Shown here: piece after piece, positions 51,804-60,601 of the stretch
How the letters are laid out: each line of letters begins with the position of its first letter
Position numbering within the stretch: the stretch's first letter is position 1
DNA from: JACMLD01 sp033761915
GTDB lineage: Bacteria; Bacteroidota; Bacteroidia; Chitinophagales; Chitinophagaceae
Direction of reading: 5' to 3'
Length of the DNA: 64,000 nt
Assembly (NCBI GenBank): GCA_033761915.1
Contig: JANRMC010000156.1
Location: 6,988 to 70,987, forward strand
The notes under the pieces: generated by a model
Database searches by the model: none
Told to the model about the DNA's origin: nothing
What the model saw: only the letters and a program-made list of their open reading frames with translations
Translations under genes and position numbers: made by a program

Positions 51804-53207
51804 ATGCGAAAGAAAAAACCGGTATTAACACAGGTAACCGTAGAAGACTATGCAGCAGAAGGCAAATCAATAAGCCGGGTAGAAGGTAAAGTGGTGTTTA
51901 TTGAAGGCGCCGTTCCGGGCGATGTGGTGGATGTACAACTCTCAAAAAACAAAAAAGACTGGGCAGAAGGCAAAGCTACCCGCTTCCATCAATTATCTGA
52001 TAGCAGGATTGCTTCTTTTTGCAACCACTTTGGTATTTGTGGGGGTTGCAAATGGCAAATGCTGCCTTATGAAAAGCAATTGCAGTACAAACAAAACGAA
52101 GTGGCACAAAACCTGCGCCGCCTCGGCAAAATAGCATTGCCGGCATTGCAGCCTATTGTTGGTTGCAATAACACACGCTATTATCGTAATAAGCTGGAGT
52201 TTACTTTTAGTAACCGCCGCTATTTATTGCCACATGAAATTGCTGTGGCAGATACCATTGAACAAAGCAATGCACTGGGTTTTCATGTGCCACGTTTGTT
52301 TGATAAAGTAATTGATATTGATACCTGCCACCTGATGGAAGAGCCGGTGAATGCTATTAAAAATACCATCCGCCAGTTAGCAAAAGAAAAAGACTATGTG
52401 TATTATGATATCCGCCAGCATACGGGTTGGCTGCGCACTTTAATTGTTAGGGTATGTACCACCGGGCAGGTGATGGTAAATATTTGTGTGGGGTATAAAA
52501 ACACCACCCTTCAACAAGAGTTAATGGAGGCATTGCTGGCAGCCGTGCCCGCAATAACTACGCTGCTGTTTACTGTTAACCCCAAACACAACGATAGTAT
52601 TTACGATTTGCAACCCGATGTTTGGTATGGCAATGGCTACATTACAGAAAAGCTGGAAGCCTTTGTTTTTAAAATAGGCCCTAAATCTTTTTTTCAGACC
52701 AATACAAAACAGGCTGAGCAATTGTACCGTATTACAAGAGACTTTGCAGCGCTAACCGGTAAAGAAACCGTGTATGATTTATATTGTGGCACGGGCAGCA
52801 TTGGTATTTTTGTAAGCAAAGGCGCAAAAAAAATTATTGGTGTGGAAACCGTGGCTGAAGCCATAGAAGATGCTAAAGAAAATGCAGCGCTTAATAATAT
52901 TAACCATGCGCATTTTTTTGCCGGAGATGTAATTGATGTTTGTACGGATGCTTTTTTTGAAACCCATGGCAAGCCCGATGTAATTATTACCGATCCGCCA
53001 AGAGCTGGTATGCACGAAAAACTGGTGCGCAAAATTTTAGATATGGCAGCACCCATAGTGGTATATGTAAGCTGCAACCCTGCCACGCAGGCAAGAGACC
53101 TGCAATTGCTGGATGAGAAATACGCAGTAACTGCCATACAGCCGGTAGATATGTTTACGCATACACACCATATCGAAAATGTGGTGCAGTTAAAATTAAA
53201 AAACTAA
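51804..53207 (+). CDS. rlmD: 23S rRNA (uracil-5-)-methyltransferase of the RlmD/TrmA family
   Basis: A 467-residue protein from the ATG at 51804 (MRKKKPVLTQVTVEDYAAEG); a longer start at 51777 overlaps the promoter box. A TRAM RNA-binding domain comes first. The iron-sulfur Cys are 73, 79 and 82 (FCNHFGICGGCKW), with a fourth in DTCHLM. SAM-binding motifs are DLYCGTGSIG and ITDPPRAG, and the catalytic Cys is in YVSCNPATQARDL (about 424). It makes 5-methyluridine in 23S rRNA; the exact site is by homology. Confidence 0.9.
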   Translation: MRKKKPVLTQVTVEDYAAEGKSISRVEGKVVFIEGAVPGDVVDVQLSKNKKDWAEGKATRFHQLSDSRIASFCNHFGICGGCKWQMLPYEKQLQYKQNEVAQNLRRLGKIALPALQPIVGCNNTRYYRNKLEFTFSNRRYLLPHEIAVADTIEQSNALGFHVPRLFDKVIDIDTCHLMEEPVNAIKNTIRQLAKEKDYVYYDIRQHTGWLRTLIVRVCTTGQVMVNICVGYKNTTLQQELMEALLAAVPAITTLLFTVNPKHNDSIYDLQPDVWYGNGYITEKLEAFVFKIGPKSFFQTNTKQAEQLYRITRDFAALTGKETVYDLYCGTGSIGIFVSKGAKKIIGVETVAEAIEDAKENAALNNINHAHFFAGDVIDVCTDAFFETHGKPDVIITDPPRAGMHEKLVRKILDMAAPIVVYVSCNPATQARDLQLLDEKYAVTAIQPVDMFTHTHHIENVVQLKLKN

Positions 53208-53218
53208 ATAAGCAGAGC

Positions 53219-54040
53219 GTGTATTACAGAAATGGCACATTGCCCCCACTAACGCCGGTTGTAAAAAACCTGATTATTGCCAATGTATTTGTCTTTTTTG
53301 TACAATTAACTTTTAAACAGTCAGGCCTGTTTGACCTTGAATCAGTATTGGCCAGACATCATGTTTTATCGCCAGATTTTAAGCTTTGGCAATTAATCAC
53401 TGCATTATTTTGCCATTCAAGTTTTGGCCATTTGTTGGGAAATATGTTTGGAATTTATTTGTTTGGGACATGGTTGGAGGATGTTTGGGGGGGAAAAAGA
53501 TTTTTGAAATTTTATCTCATATGTGGAATAAGTGCTGGAATTTTTAGCCTTTTGGCTATGTACCTTGAAACTTACAGTTCTTTATCTTTAATTAATAATT
53601 TTCTAGAAACACCTACTTATGCTAAATTCAGTGACTTGTATAACAATTCTGTTTTTTTACAAAGTGAGGCAATAGATTTTTTTAAAACAGAGTGGGCAAA
53701 AAATACAAATAACCCACAAATGACTGGTCAAGCATATGATTTGGTTTATTCAGTAAAAACATTAATTACCAGCGGTATAGCGTTGGGCGCCTCCGGTGCA
53801 TTGTTTGGTTTAATTGCCGGTTCGGCGTACCTGTTTCCTAATGATACGGTGTATGTACAGTTTTTAATACCTATTAAAATAAAATGGCTGGCCTTGTTTT
53901 ATGGGGTTGGCGAATTGTATTTAGCTTTACTAAACAATCCGCAAGACCAGGTGGGGCATGTGGCACATTTGGGGGGTGGTTTGGTAGGTTTTGTATTGGT
54001 ATATTATTGGAACAAAACCAACCGGCGCAATTTTTATTAA
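53219..54040 (+). CDS. Rhomboid family intramembrane serine protease
   Basis: A 273-residue membrane protein with a GTG start 11 bp after rlmD. The conserved HSSFGHLLGNMFG (66-78), catalytic Ser192 in GASGALFG and the catalytic His pair 247/250 in HVAHLGG are present, so it should be active. It cleaves membrane proteins within the bilayer. A loop of about 80 residues (roughly 100-180) is inserted between the L1/helix-2 region and the GASG segment. Codon use in about 53400-53760 differs from the flanks. A second rhomboid follows. Confidence 0.9.
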   Translation: MYYRNGTLPPLTPVVKNLIIANVFVFFVQLTFKQSGLFDLESVLARHHVLSPDFKLWQLITALFCHSSFGHLLGNMFGIYLFGTWLEDVWGGKRFLKFYLICGISAGIFSLLAMYLETYSSLSLINNFLETPTYAKFSDLYNNSVFLQSEAIDFFKTEWAKNTNNPQMTGQAYDLVYSVKTLITSGIALGASGALFGLIAGSAYLFPNDTVYVQFLIPIKIKWLALFYGVGELYLALLNNPQDQVGHVAHLGGGLVGFVLVYYWNKTNRRNFY

Positions 54041-54105
54041 ATACCAACCGGCAACTTTTTTTAAACCGGTTTGTTGTTATAATAGTTTTAAACTGAGCAT
54101 AAATA

Positions 54106-55047
54106 ATGAATAGATCCGTTACACAAGAAACCAGTGAGCAGGGTGCTGTTGGCAGTAACAGCGGAAAAAACACAGGCGCATTGTTTATGCTGTTTGCCAT
54201 CAATGCATTGGCTTTTGCCACTTTAAAATTTGTGGTGGTTATTTACCAGATGAGTGAATTAGATGTGGCTTCTTTTTATAAGCATATCTTCAGCCAGTTT
54301 ACATTACCTGCCAATGTAGAAAGTTTATCGCACCGGCCCTGGGCATTGGTTACCTACATGTTTACACACCAGAGCTTCTTTTCTTTTGCCGCTAATATGT
54401 TATGGTTGGGTGCGTTTGGATATGTGTTAACAGATCTTACCGGAGCCAAAAAATTAATACCCGTTTATATTTATGGGGGGCTTTTTGCCGGGGCTGTTTT
54501 TATTATAGCCTATTATACCATTACCGTTTTACAAAATAATATTAGTGTGGCTACCATGTTAAATGCCAATGCATCTGTTATGGCCGTGGCCATTGCCACC
54601 ACTACAGTAAAGCCAGATTATCGTTTCTTTCCGCTTATTAATGGTGGCATACCCTTGTGGATATTAACCGTGATTTATGTTATTGTAGATTTTGCTTCTG
54701 TTTCTACCGGAGATCCGGCTCATTATATTGCACATGCTGCCGGCGCTTTTTTAGGTTTTCTATTTATTTACCAGCTGCGCAAGGGCCGCGATTGGAGCCT
54801 GGGCATGAACCATTTTTTTGATTGGGTAAACGATTTGTTTAATCCCAACAAAAAGCAGCAGCAAAGAAATGTAAAAGACGAGTTTTTTTATAAAGTACAT
54901 GGCACCCACCCGTATAAAAGAATTCCAAACATTACCTCTAAACGTATTGATGAAATACTGGATAAAATAAACCAGCAGGGCTACCATCTTTTAACAGATG
55001 AAGAAAAAGATATCCTTCGCCGCGCTGCAGAAGAAGGAGATTTGTAA
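54106..55047 (+). CDS. Rhomboid-like membrane protein, possibly inactive
   Basis: A 313-residue protein with at least six hydrophobic helices and a rhomboid-like arrangement. The GxSG motif is replaced by NANASVMA (Ser157 kept, both Gly absent). The first His of the helix-2 motif remains but the second is Ser (THQSFFSFAANMLWLGAFG). The late His is present (HYIAHAAG, His210). A C-terminal cytoplasmic extension (RIDEILDKINQQGYHLLTDEE) matches a common Bacteroidota tail. It may be a weakly active or pseudo-protease partner of the upstream rhomboid. Confidence 0.8.
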   Translation: MNRSVTQETSEQGAVGSNSGKNTGALFMLFAINALAFATLKFVVVIYQMSELDVASFYKHIFSQFTLPANVESLSHRPWALVTYMFTHQSFFSFAANMLWLGAFGYVLTDLTGAKKLIPVYIYGGLFAGAVFIIAYYTITVLQNNISVATMLNANASVMAVAIATTTVKPDYRFFPLINGGIPLWILTVIYVIVDFASVSTGDPAHYIAHAAGAFLGFLFIYQLRKGRDWSLGMNHFFDWVNDLFNPNKKQQQRNVKDEFFYKVHGTHPYKRIPNITSKRIDEILDKINQQGYHLLTDEEKDILRRAAEEGDL

Positions 55048-55055
55048 TTTTAGGC

Positions 55056-56195
55056 ATGGCCAAAATTGTAAGAAAGGTTACTAAAAAGTTTTTTATTATC
55101 AGCAATTGTGTGGTGGTGGTGGCGTTTTTGCTGGCCTGTCTGGCGGCCTATCTGCACCCGCAAAAATTTTGGTTTATTGCAGTATTGGGGGTGGGCTTTC
55201 CAATAATTACTGCGTTTGTTTTATTTTTTATTTTCTTCTGGTGGTTCTTCCGTTCCCGCTGGGCCTTTCTTTCTTTAGCAGCCTGTATTATAGGCTGGCC
55301 GCAATTAAACCTGGTTTTTGCCTGGCATCCTTTTTCTTCTTTTAACGCCAACCAAAAAGACAGCAGCACGGTACGCATTATGCAATGGAATGTGGCCCGG
55401 CTGGATCAGATGAGTAAAAACCGCCCCGGTGGCAGCCACCGTGCAAAAATTTATGCCTACATCAAAAAAATGAACCCCGATGTGTTGTGCCTGCAAGAAT
55501 TTTTAGAATCAAACAACCCCAAGCTGCTGGATGAAAACATACCCTATATAAAAAAAGAACTGGGCCTGCCCTACTATTATTTTGCCAGAGACCATAGCCG
55601 GTACGATAATTTATATGAACACGGCGTGGCCATTTTTAGCCGCTACCCCATTACAGATACATTAAGGTTGCGCTATGCCGGCAGCAATAACCGCCCCGGC
55701 GAAAGTTTAATTTATGCCGATGTAACTATAAAAGGCACTACCCTGCGGGTATATACCACGCACCTGCAATCGCTACGGTTTGCCGGAGACGATTATAATA
55801 AACTAAAGCAAATTGTAAATGCAGAAGACAGTGCATTGGCCAATTCAAAAAACATTTTAAAAAAATTCAGGCTGGCTTACACCTTCAGAAGTCCGCAGGC
55901 AGAAATGGTAAGAAGAGAACTGGACAGCAGCCCTTACCCTGAAATTATTTGCGGAGACTTTAACGATGTGCCCAACTCTTTTACCTACCGTAAAATAAAA
56001 GGCAACCGTAATGATGCATTTTTAAAAGGAGGTTTTGGCATTGGCAGAACCTTCACCTCCCTGTCGCCCACGCTGCGTATAGATTATATTATGGCCAGTA
56101 AAAAACTGCAGTTGGTACAGTTTGACAGAACCCGCACTAAATGGAGCGATCATTACCCGCTGGTGGCCGATTTTAAACTTCCTGCGAACGAATAA
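55056..56195 (+). CDS. Endonuclease/exonuclease/phosphatase family protein, membrane-anchored
   Basis: A 379-residue protein with three N-terminal hydrophobic segments (VVVVAFLLACLAAYLHP, IAVLGVGFPIITAFVLFFIF, AFLSLAACIIGWPQL) and a C-terminal EEP domain. Catalytic motifs are IMQWNVARLD, VLCLQEFLES, VYTTHLQSLRF, IICGDFNDVPN and WSDHYPLVADF. The family cuts phosphodiester bonds in nucleic acids, inositol phosphates or lipids; the substrate is not apparent. It starts 8 bp after the second rhomboid gene. Confidence 0.85.
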   Translation: MAKIVRKVTKKFFIISNCVVVVAFLLACLAAYLHPQKFWFIAVLGVGFPIITAFVLFFIFFWWFFRSRWAFLSLAACIIGWPQLNLVFAWHPFSSFNANQKDSSTVRIMQWNVARLDQMSKNRPGGSHRAKIYAYIKKMNPDVLCLQEFLESNNPKLLDENIPYIKKELGLPYYYFARDHSRYDNLYEHGVAIFSRYPITDTLRLRYAGSNNRPGESLIYADVTIKGTTLRVYTTHLQSLRFAGDDYNKLKQIVNAEDSALANSKNILKKFRLAYTFRSPQAEMVRRELDSSPYPEIICGDFNDVPNSFTYRKIKGNRNDAFLKGGFGIGRTFTSLSPTLRIDYIMASKKLQLVQFDRTRTKWSDHYPLVADFKLPANE

Positions 56196-56201
56196 GGTTT
56201 T

Positions 56202-56279
56202 TATATTTGCGGTATGCAGCCAGCCCATTATCTTACTCATTTTTATTGTCCCGTGCAGGCGGGATAAATACTATTTTTG
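56202..56279 (+). promoter_or_regulatory. Two putative -7 boxes upstream of R15 and cysS
   Basis: TATATTTG at 56202-56209 and TATTTTTG at 56272-56279 both match TAnnTTTG. Neither has a good TTTG at -33. Transcripts from either would read through repeat R15 before reaching cysS. Confidence 0.4.
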
Positions 56280-56319
56280 CACCACCTTTATTGTAGTTAT
56301 TTTATTTATGAACCCGGCA

Positions 56320-56455
56320 GTTGAATATTTTTCAGCAACTGTTGCGTCGCACACTTGTACAGAAGAAATGGTATAAGCTGTAAGGTATAGGACCTTTACA
56401 ATAGTTGAAGTGTGCGACGCAACGATGACGCTATGAAAAACAAATGCCGGTAACC
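56320..56455. repeat. Intergenic repeat copy R15 (full ends, shortened middle) upstream of cysS
   Basis: Inner ends GTTGCGTCGCAC at 56341-56352 and GTGCGACGCAAC at 56412-56423 are intact; the interior has one GGTATAGGACC half only, so the copy is shorter than R1. The right outer arm TGCCGGTAACCAAAAAA ends 3 bp before the cysS start codon. Confidence 0.85.
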
Positions 56456-56463
56456 AAAAAATT

Positions 56464-57954
56464 ATGTCGCAGTTAAGTATATACAATTCGCTAACAAGAA
56501 AGAAAGAAGTATTTGAGCCGCTAACGCCCGGTTACGTGGGTATGTATGTGTGCGGCCCCACTGTGTATAGTGATGTGCACCTGGGCAATTGTCGTACGTT
56601 TATTTCTTTTGATTTAATGTATCGGTATTTTTTACACCTGGGTTATAAGGTGCGTTATGTGCGCAACATTACGGATGCCGGCCATCTGGAAGGAGACCGC
56701 GATGAAGGCGATGATAAGTTTTCTAAAAAAGCGAGGCTGGAACAATTAGAGCCCATGGAAATAGTGCAGCGCTATACACTGGGCTTTAGAAAAATGATGG
56801 AGTTGTTTAACACGCTGCCCCCAACCATTGAGCCAACAGCTACCGGCCATATAAGTGAGCAAATTGAAATGACGCAACAGATACTATCCAACGGCTATGC
56901 CTATGAAGTAAACGGCACAGTTTATTTTGATGTGGAGAAATACAATAAAGAAAAACCCTACGGCATATTAACCAACCGCAAGCTGGAAGATTTATTAGAA
57001 GGTACCCGAGAACTGGGCGGGCAGGATGAAAAGCGGGGCCGCCTGGATTTTGCATTATGGATAAAAGCCAAACCAGAACATTTAATGCAATGGCCCAGCC
57101 CCTGGGGCATGGGTTTTCCGGGTTGGCATATTGAGTGCTCTGCCATGAGTAAAAAATATTTGGGTACCGAGTTTGATATACACGGTGGTGGTATGGATTT
57201 GGCCGCCACACATCATACCAACGAAATTGCACAGAACCAGGCATGCTACCATGTAAGCCCTGCAAGGTATTGGCTGCATACCAATATGCTTACGGTAAAC
57301 GGCACCCGTATGAGCAAGAGTGCCGGCAATGGTTTTTTGCCGGGAGAGCTGTTTACCGGTAATCATCCTTTGTTAGAAAGAGCCTACTCGCCCATGACGG
57401 TGCGTTTCTTTATGCTGCAAACACATTACCGCAGTACGCTGGATTTTAGTAACGAAGCCTTACAGGCTGCAGAAAAAGGCATGAAGCGTTTATGGGAAGC
57501 CTATGATATTGTAAAAAAACTGGAAGCCGGCACTGCCACGGCAACAGATAAAGCGCTGGATGAAAAAGTAAGCAATTTATTAGCAGCAATGGATGAGTGC
57601 ATGAATGATGATTTTAATACTGCCCGTGTGCTGGCAGTGTTGTTTGAGTTGGTACCCATTATTAATTCTATAAAAGACGGGCATATAAAACTGCAGGCAT
57701 TAAACGGCGCCACCATTACTGCATTACAAACCTATTTTAAAGCATATTTAGAAGATATTTTTGGCCTGAAGAATGAAGTGCAAAGTGAAGATGGTAAGTT
57801 AAGTGGGGTATTGCAACTGCTGGTTGAAATAAGAAAAGACGCCAAACTAAAAAAAGACTATGCTACTTCTGATAAAATACGCAACCAGCTGCTGGCACTG
57901 GGGGTGGTTTTAAAAGATGAAAAAGATGGCGGTGTAACCGTATCTTTTTCTTAG
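56464..57954 (+). CDS. cysS: Cysteinyl-tRNA synthetase
   Basis: A 496-residue class I synthetase. The HIGH-type motif is HLGN (39-42), the first zinc Cys is Cys30 in YVCGPTVY, further zinc ligands lie in GWHIECSAMS and THHTNEIAQ, and the KMSKS-type motif is RMSKSAGN (about 282). The C-terminal helical domain binds the anticodon. Repeat R15 lies directly upstream and a strong terminator 19 bp downstream. Confidence 0.96.
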   Translation: MSQLSIYNSLTRKKEVFEPLTPGYVGMYVCGPTVYSDVHLGNCRTFISFDLMYRYFLHLGYKVRYVRNITDAGHLEGDRDEGDDKFSKKARLEQLEPMEIVQRYTLGFRKMMELFNTLPPTIEPTATGHISEQIEMTQQILSNGYAYEVNGTVYFDVEKYNKEKPYGILTNRKLEDLLEGTRELGGQDEKRGRLDFALWIKAKPEHLMQWPSPWGMGFPGWHIECSAMSKKYLGTEFDIHGGGMDLAATHHTNEIAQNQACYHVSPARYWLHTNMLTVNGTRMSKSAGNGFLPGELFTGNHPLLERAYSPMTVRFFMLQTHYRSTLDFSNEALQAAEKGMKRLWEAYDIVKKLEAGTATATDKALDEKVSNLLAAMDECMNDDFNTARVLAVLFELVPIINSIKDGHIKLQALNGATITALQTYFKAYLEDIFGLKNEVQSEDGKLSGVLQLLVEIRKDAKLKKDYATSDKIRNQLLALGVVLKDEKDGGVTVSFS

Positions 57955-57973
57955 TAATTAATTGTTTTGCTGG

Positions 57974-58006
57974 GGCCGGCTCTGTAAAAGAGCCGGCCTT
58001 TTGTTT
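57974..58006 (+). terminator. Terminator after cysS
   Basis: GGCCGGCTCT and AGAGCCGGCC form a 10-bp stem with a five-base loop followed by a T-rich tail. Confidence 0.9.
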
Positions 58007-58077
58007 TATAAGAGGTTATAAACGGTAGTTTAGGTTGTTTAAAATATTTTATCTTCAAACAAGCTAAAACTACTGCT

Positions 58078-59652
58078 ATGCGCTACTCATTACTGCTTTT
58101 GTTATTGTTACCATTTTGTTTGTATGCACAGGTAAAAAAAGCACCCGACCGTAAAGAGGGTGATGGCCCCTGGCCGCAACTTATTATACGAGGTGTTACT
58201 TTAATTAACGGCACTGGCGCACCAGCCATTGGTCCGGTAGATATTGTGGTAGAAAAAAACCGTATTAAAGAAATAAAAAATGTTGGCGCACCCGGTGCAC
58301 CTATTAACGCCAATGCACGGCCCAAACTGGCTGCAGGTGGTAAAGAAATAAATGCAGAGGGCATGTACTTACTGCCCGGCTTTGTAGATATGCATGGGCA
58401 TATTGGTGGAGAGGCGCAGGGTGCTGATGCAGAATATGTGTTTAAACTATGGATGGCACATGGCATAACTACTGTAAGAGATCCATCTTGCGGCAATGGC
58501 TTAGACTGGGTGCTGGACCAAAAAAGAAAAAGCGAACAAAACTTAATTACGGCGCCACGTATAAAGGCTTATACTGCATTTGGGCAAGGTAGTGGCGGTT
58601 CTATCAGTACGGCTGCACAGGCTATAACATGGGTGCAGGAAAATGCAAAGAAAGGTGCAGATGGTATTAAATTTTTTGGCGCAGCCCCTGAAATTATGAA
58701 AGCGGCTTTAGAAGAAAATAAACGCCTGGGTTTGCGCAGTGCCTGCCACCATGCACAAATGGATGTGGCCCGTTGGAATGTGGTAAACAGTGCAAAGGCG
58801 GGTCTTACTTCTATGGAGCATTGGTACGGTTTACCAGAAGCCTTGTTTGAAGACAGAACAATACAAAACTATCCGCTGAATTATAATTATGCTAATGAAC
58901 AACACCGTTTTGAAGAAGCGGGTAAGCTGTGGAAGCAGGCTGCCAAGCCTTTTTCTGACCATTGGAATAAAGTAATGAATGAACTGCTGGCTTTAGATTT
59001 TACTATTGACCCCACTTTTAATATTTATGAAGCAAACCGCGACCTGATGCGGGCCCGCCGCGCAGAGTGGCATGAAGAATATACCACACCCAAACTCTGG
59101 CAGTTTTATGAGCCCAGCCGTGTGGCACATGGCAGTTATTGGCATAGCTGGGGTACCGAGCAGGAAGTAAACTGGAAAGAAAACTATAAACTGTGGATGA
59201 CTTTTGTAAACGAATACAAAAACCGTGGAGGCCGCGTAACAGTAGGTACGGATGCAGGATTTATTTATGAACTCTACGGATTTTCTTACCCAAGAGAGCT
59301 GGAGCTGTTAAGAGAAGCCGGCTTTCATCCTTTAGAAGTAATACGCAGTGCCACATTGTATGGTGCGCAGGCTTTAGGCATGGATAAAGAAATTGGCAGT
59401 GTTGAAGTGGGCAAGCTGGCCGATTTTGTAATTGTAGATGCTAACCCCTTAGAAAACTTACAGGTGCTTTATGGTACGGGTGCTATTACATTAACCAATG
59501 AAAATAAAGTGGTGCGCAGGGGTGGTGTGTTGTATACTGTTAAAGATGGTATTGTTTACAATGCCAAACAATTGCTGGAAGATGTAAAGAAACTGGTGGA
59601 AGCAGAAAAAGCAAAAACAGGATTTAAAATACAACAGCCGGGATTGCATTAA
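58078..59652 (+). CDS. Exported amidohydrolase family protein
   Basis: A 524-residue protein with signal peptide (YSLLLLLLLPFCLYAQ). The metal-dependent amidohydrolase domain shows LLPGFVDMHGHIGGEAQGAD (first His pair), SACHHAQMDVARW, SMEHWYG, and VTVGTDAGF with the catalytic Asp; the closing LADFVIVDANPLENLQVLYG is typical. It should hydrolyse an amide or peptide-like bond in the periplasm; the substrate is unknown. Repeat R16 follows. Confidence 0.88.
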   Translation: MRYSLLLLLLLPFCLYAQVKKAPDRKEGDGPWPQLIIRGVTLINGTGAPAIGPVDIVVEKNRIKEIKNVGAPGAPINANARPKLAAGGKEINAEGMYLLPGFVDMHGHIGGEAQGADAEYVFKLWMAHGITTVRDPSCGNGLDWVLDQKRKSEQNLITAPRIKAYTAFGQGSGGSISTAAQAITWVQENAKKGADGIKFFGAAPEIMKAALEENKRLGLRSACHHAQMDVARWNVVNSAKAGLTSMEHWYGLPEALFEDRTIQNYPLNYNYANEQHRFEEAGKLWKQAAKPFSDHWNKVMNELLALDFTIDPTFNIYEANRDLMRARRAEWHEEYTTPKLWQFYEPSRVAHGSYWHSWGTEQEVNWKENYKLWMTFVNEYKNRGGRVTVGTDAGFIYELYGFSYPRELELLREAGFHPLEVIRSATLYGAQALGMDKEIGSVEVGKLADFVIVDANPLENLQVLYGTGAITLTNENKVVRRGGVLYTVKDGIVYNAKQLLEDVKKLVEAEKAKTGFKIQQPGLH

Positions 59653-59655
59653 TAC

Positions 59656-59740
59656 AATACCAGCTGTTGTAATTCTTATCAGCATTGTTGCGTCGCAAGC
59701 ACTTTAACGGCAGTGCAATACTGAGCCAATAGCATTATTA
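59656..59740. repeat. Intergenic repeat copy R16 (left arm, degenerate right)
   Basis: ATACCAGCTGTTG is the outer part and GTTGCGTCGCAAGCACTTTA starts at 59687; the right side (CAATACTGAGCCAAT) resembles R9 and R7. It lies in the convergent gap between the amidohydrolase and receiver genes and touches neither gene. Confidence 0.65.
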
Positions 59741-59752
59741 AGTAAATTTTTG

Positions 59753-60223
59753 CTATAGGTTAGGTCCAAAAAATTTAAAAGTAATGAGTGTAAATAGTTT
59801 TGATACTAAAGAAAAATTAGTGGATGGTTTTTTCTTTTTGGTTGTTTTAAATTCCTGAACTTTTTCTAGCACAGCCTGCAGCTTTTCTGCTGAAATGGTA
59901 GACTTCATTAAGTAATCAAAAGCACCATATTTCAGTGTGGTAATAGCCACATTCAGATCTTCCTGGCCAGAAATAAATATTACAATTGCCTCCGGGTTGT
60001 ATTGTTTAATTTTTTTCAAAACTTCCAAACCATTCAGGTCATCAATGTAATAGTCCAGAAAAATGATATCTGGGTTGCCCGGCAGGGCTTGCAAAAAATC
60101 GTCTGTCTTGTTAAAATAGTATTGCTTTTTGTAGCCAATGCTGTTAAGCATTGCTTCCATTAACTGACAGAAGTAGTGGTCGTCTTCCACTAAATAGATA
60201 GTTGGGCTTTTAGGCTTTTCCAT
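59753..60223 (-). CDS. Single-domain response regulator receiver protein
   Basis: A 156-residue protein made of one receiver domain (about 8-125). The acidic pair is Asp14-Asp15 (LVEDD), the phosphorylation site Asp57 (IIFLDYY), Ser85 replaces Thr in FISGQ, and Lys107 is in YLMKS. A short basic tail follows and no output domain is present, so it may act through protein contacts like CheY or Spo0F. No histidine kinase is encoded in this window. Confidence 0.9.
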   Translation of the reverse strand: MEKPKSPTIYLVEDDHYFCQLMEAMLNSIGYKKQYYFNKTDDFLQALPGNPDIIFLDYYIDDLNGLEVLKKIKQYNPEAIVIFISGQEDLNVAITTLKYGAFDYLMKSTISAEKLQAVLEKVQEFKTTKKKKPSTNFSLVSKLFTLITFKFFGPNL

Positions 60224-60601
60224 AGTCGGTACGATTGTCGGTGATAAAACAACAATTTATAAACAGATTTTCAAAGCAACTGGTATTTGTATGTTACGGT
60301 AATTTTTTAGAGTTGAGTAATTAACTGCTAGATTGATAAGCAATTCCTCTTATTACTTGCGATAATAGCTAAAGAAGCAGTTATCTGATTTAAAGGCTTT
60401 TACTTATGGTTGCGAAAACAGGATCGACTTTCTTCTACAATTTTGTAGACTAAATCCGTAGTCCGCATCCGCCGCTTTCTTATTATCAGGCAAATCAGGG
60501 ACTCAAATTTAATCTGACACCGGTAAATGACGTATCAACTTATAATTTGAGGCGGTAAAAACATTAGGGCAACGGAATATTGCACGGTAAATAACTAAAC
60601 A
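60224..60601. other. 378-bp gene-free region between the receiver and DoxX genes
   Basis: No protein or RNA gene was recognised. The region must hold divergent control signals. The clearest structure is the palindrome TCTACAA-TT-TTGTAGA at 60434-60449. Close by are ACTAAATCCGTAGTCCG and GCATCCGCCG. No consensus TAnnTTTG box was found facing DoxX. Confidence 0.5.
60434..60449. promoter_or_regulatory. Palindromic operator-like site
   Basis: TCTACAA and TTGTAGA are perfect inverted halves around TT. The shape (TACA separated by four bases from TGTA) recalls BlaI/CopY-like dimer sites, which normally have a shorter spacer, so only an operator-like role is suggested. Confidence 0.35.

Noticed and set aside
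56213..56266. 17-codon frame after a promoter box upstream of cysS, considered as a Cys leader peptide
   Set aside because: Only one Cys codon is present and no terminator follows it, so there is no attenuator signature.
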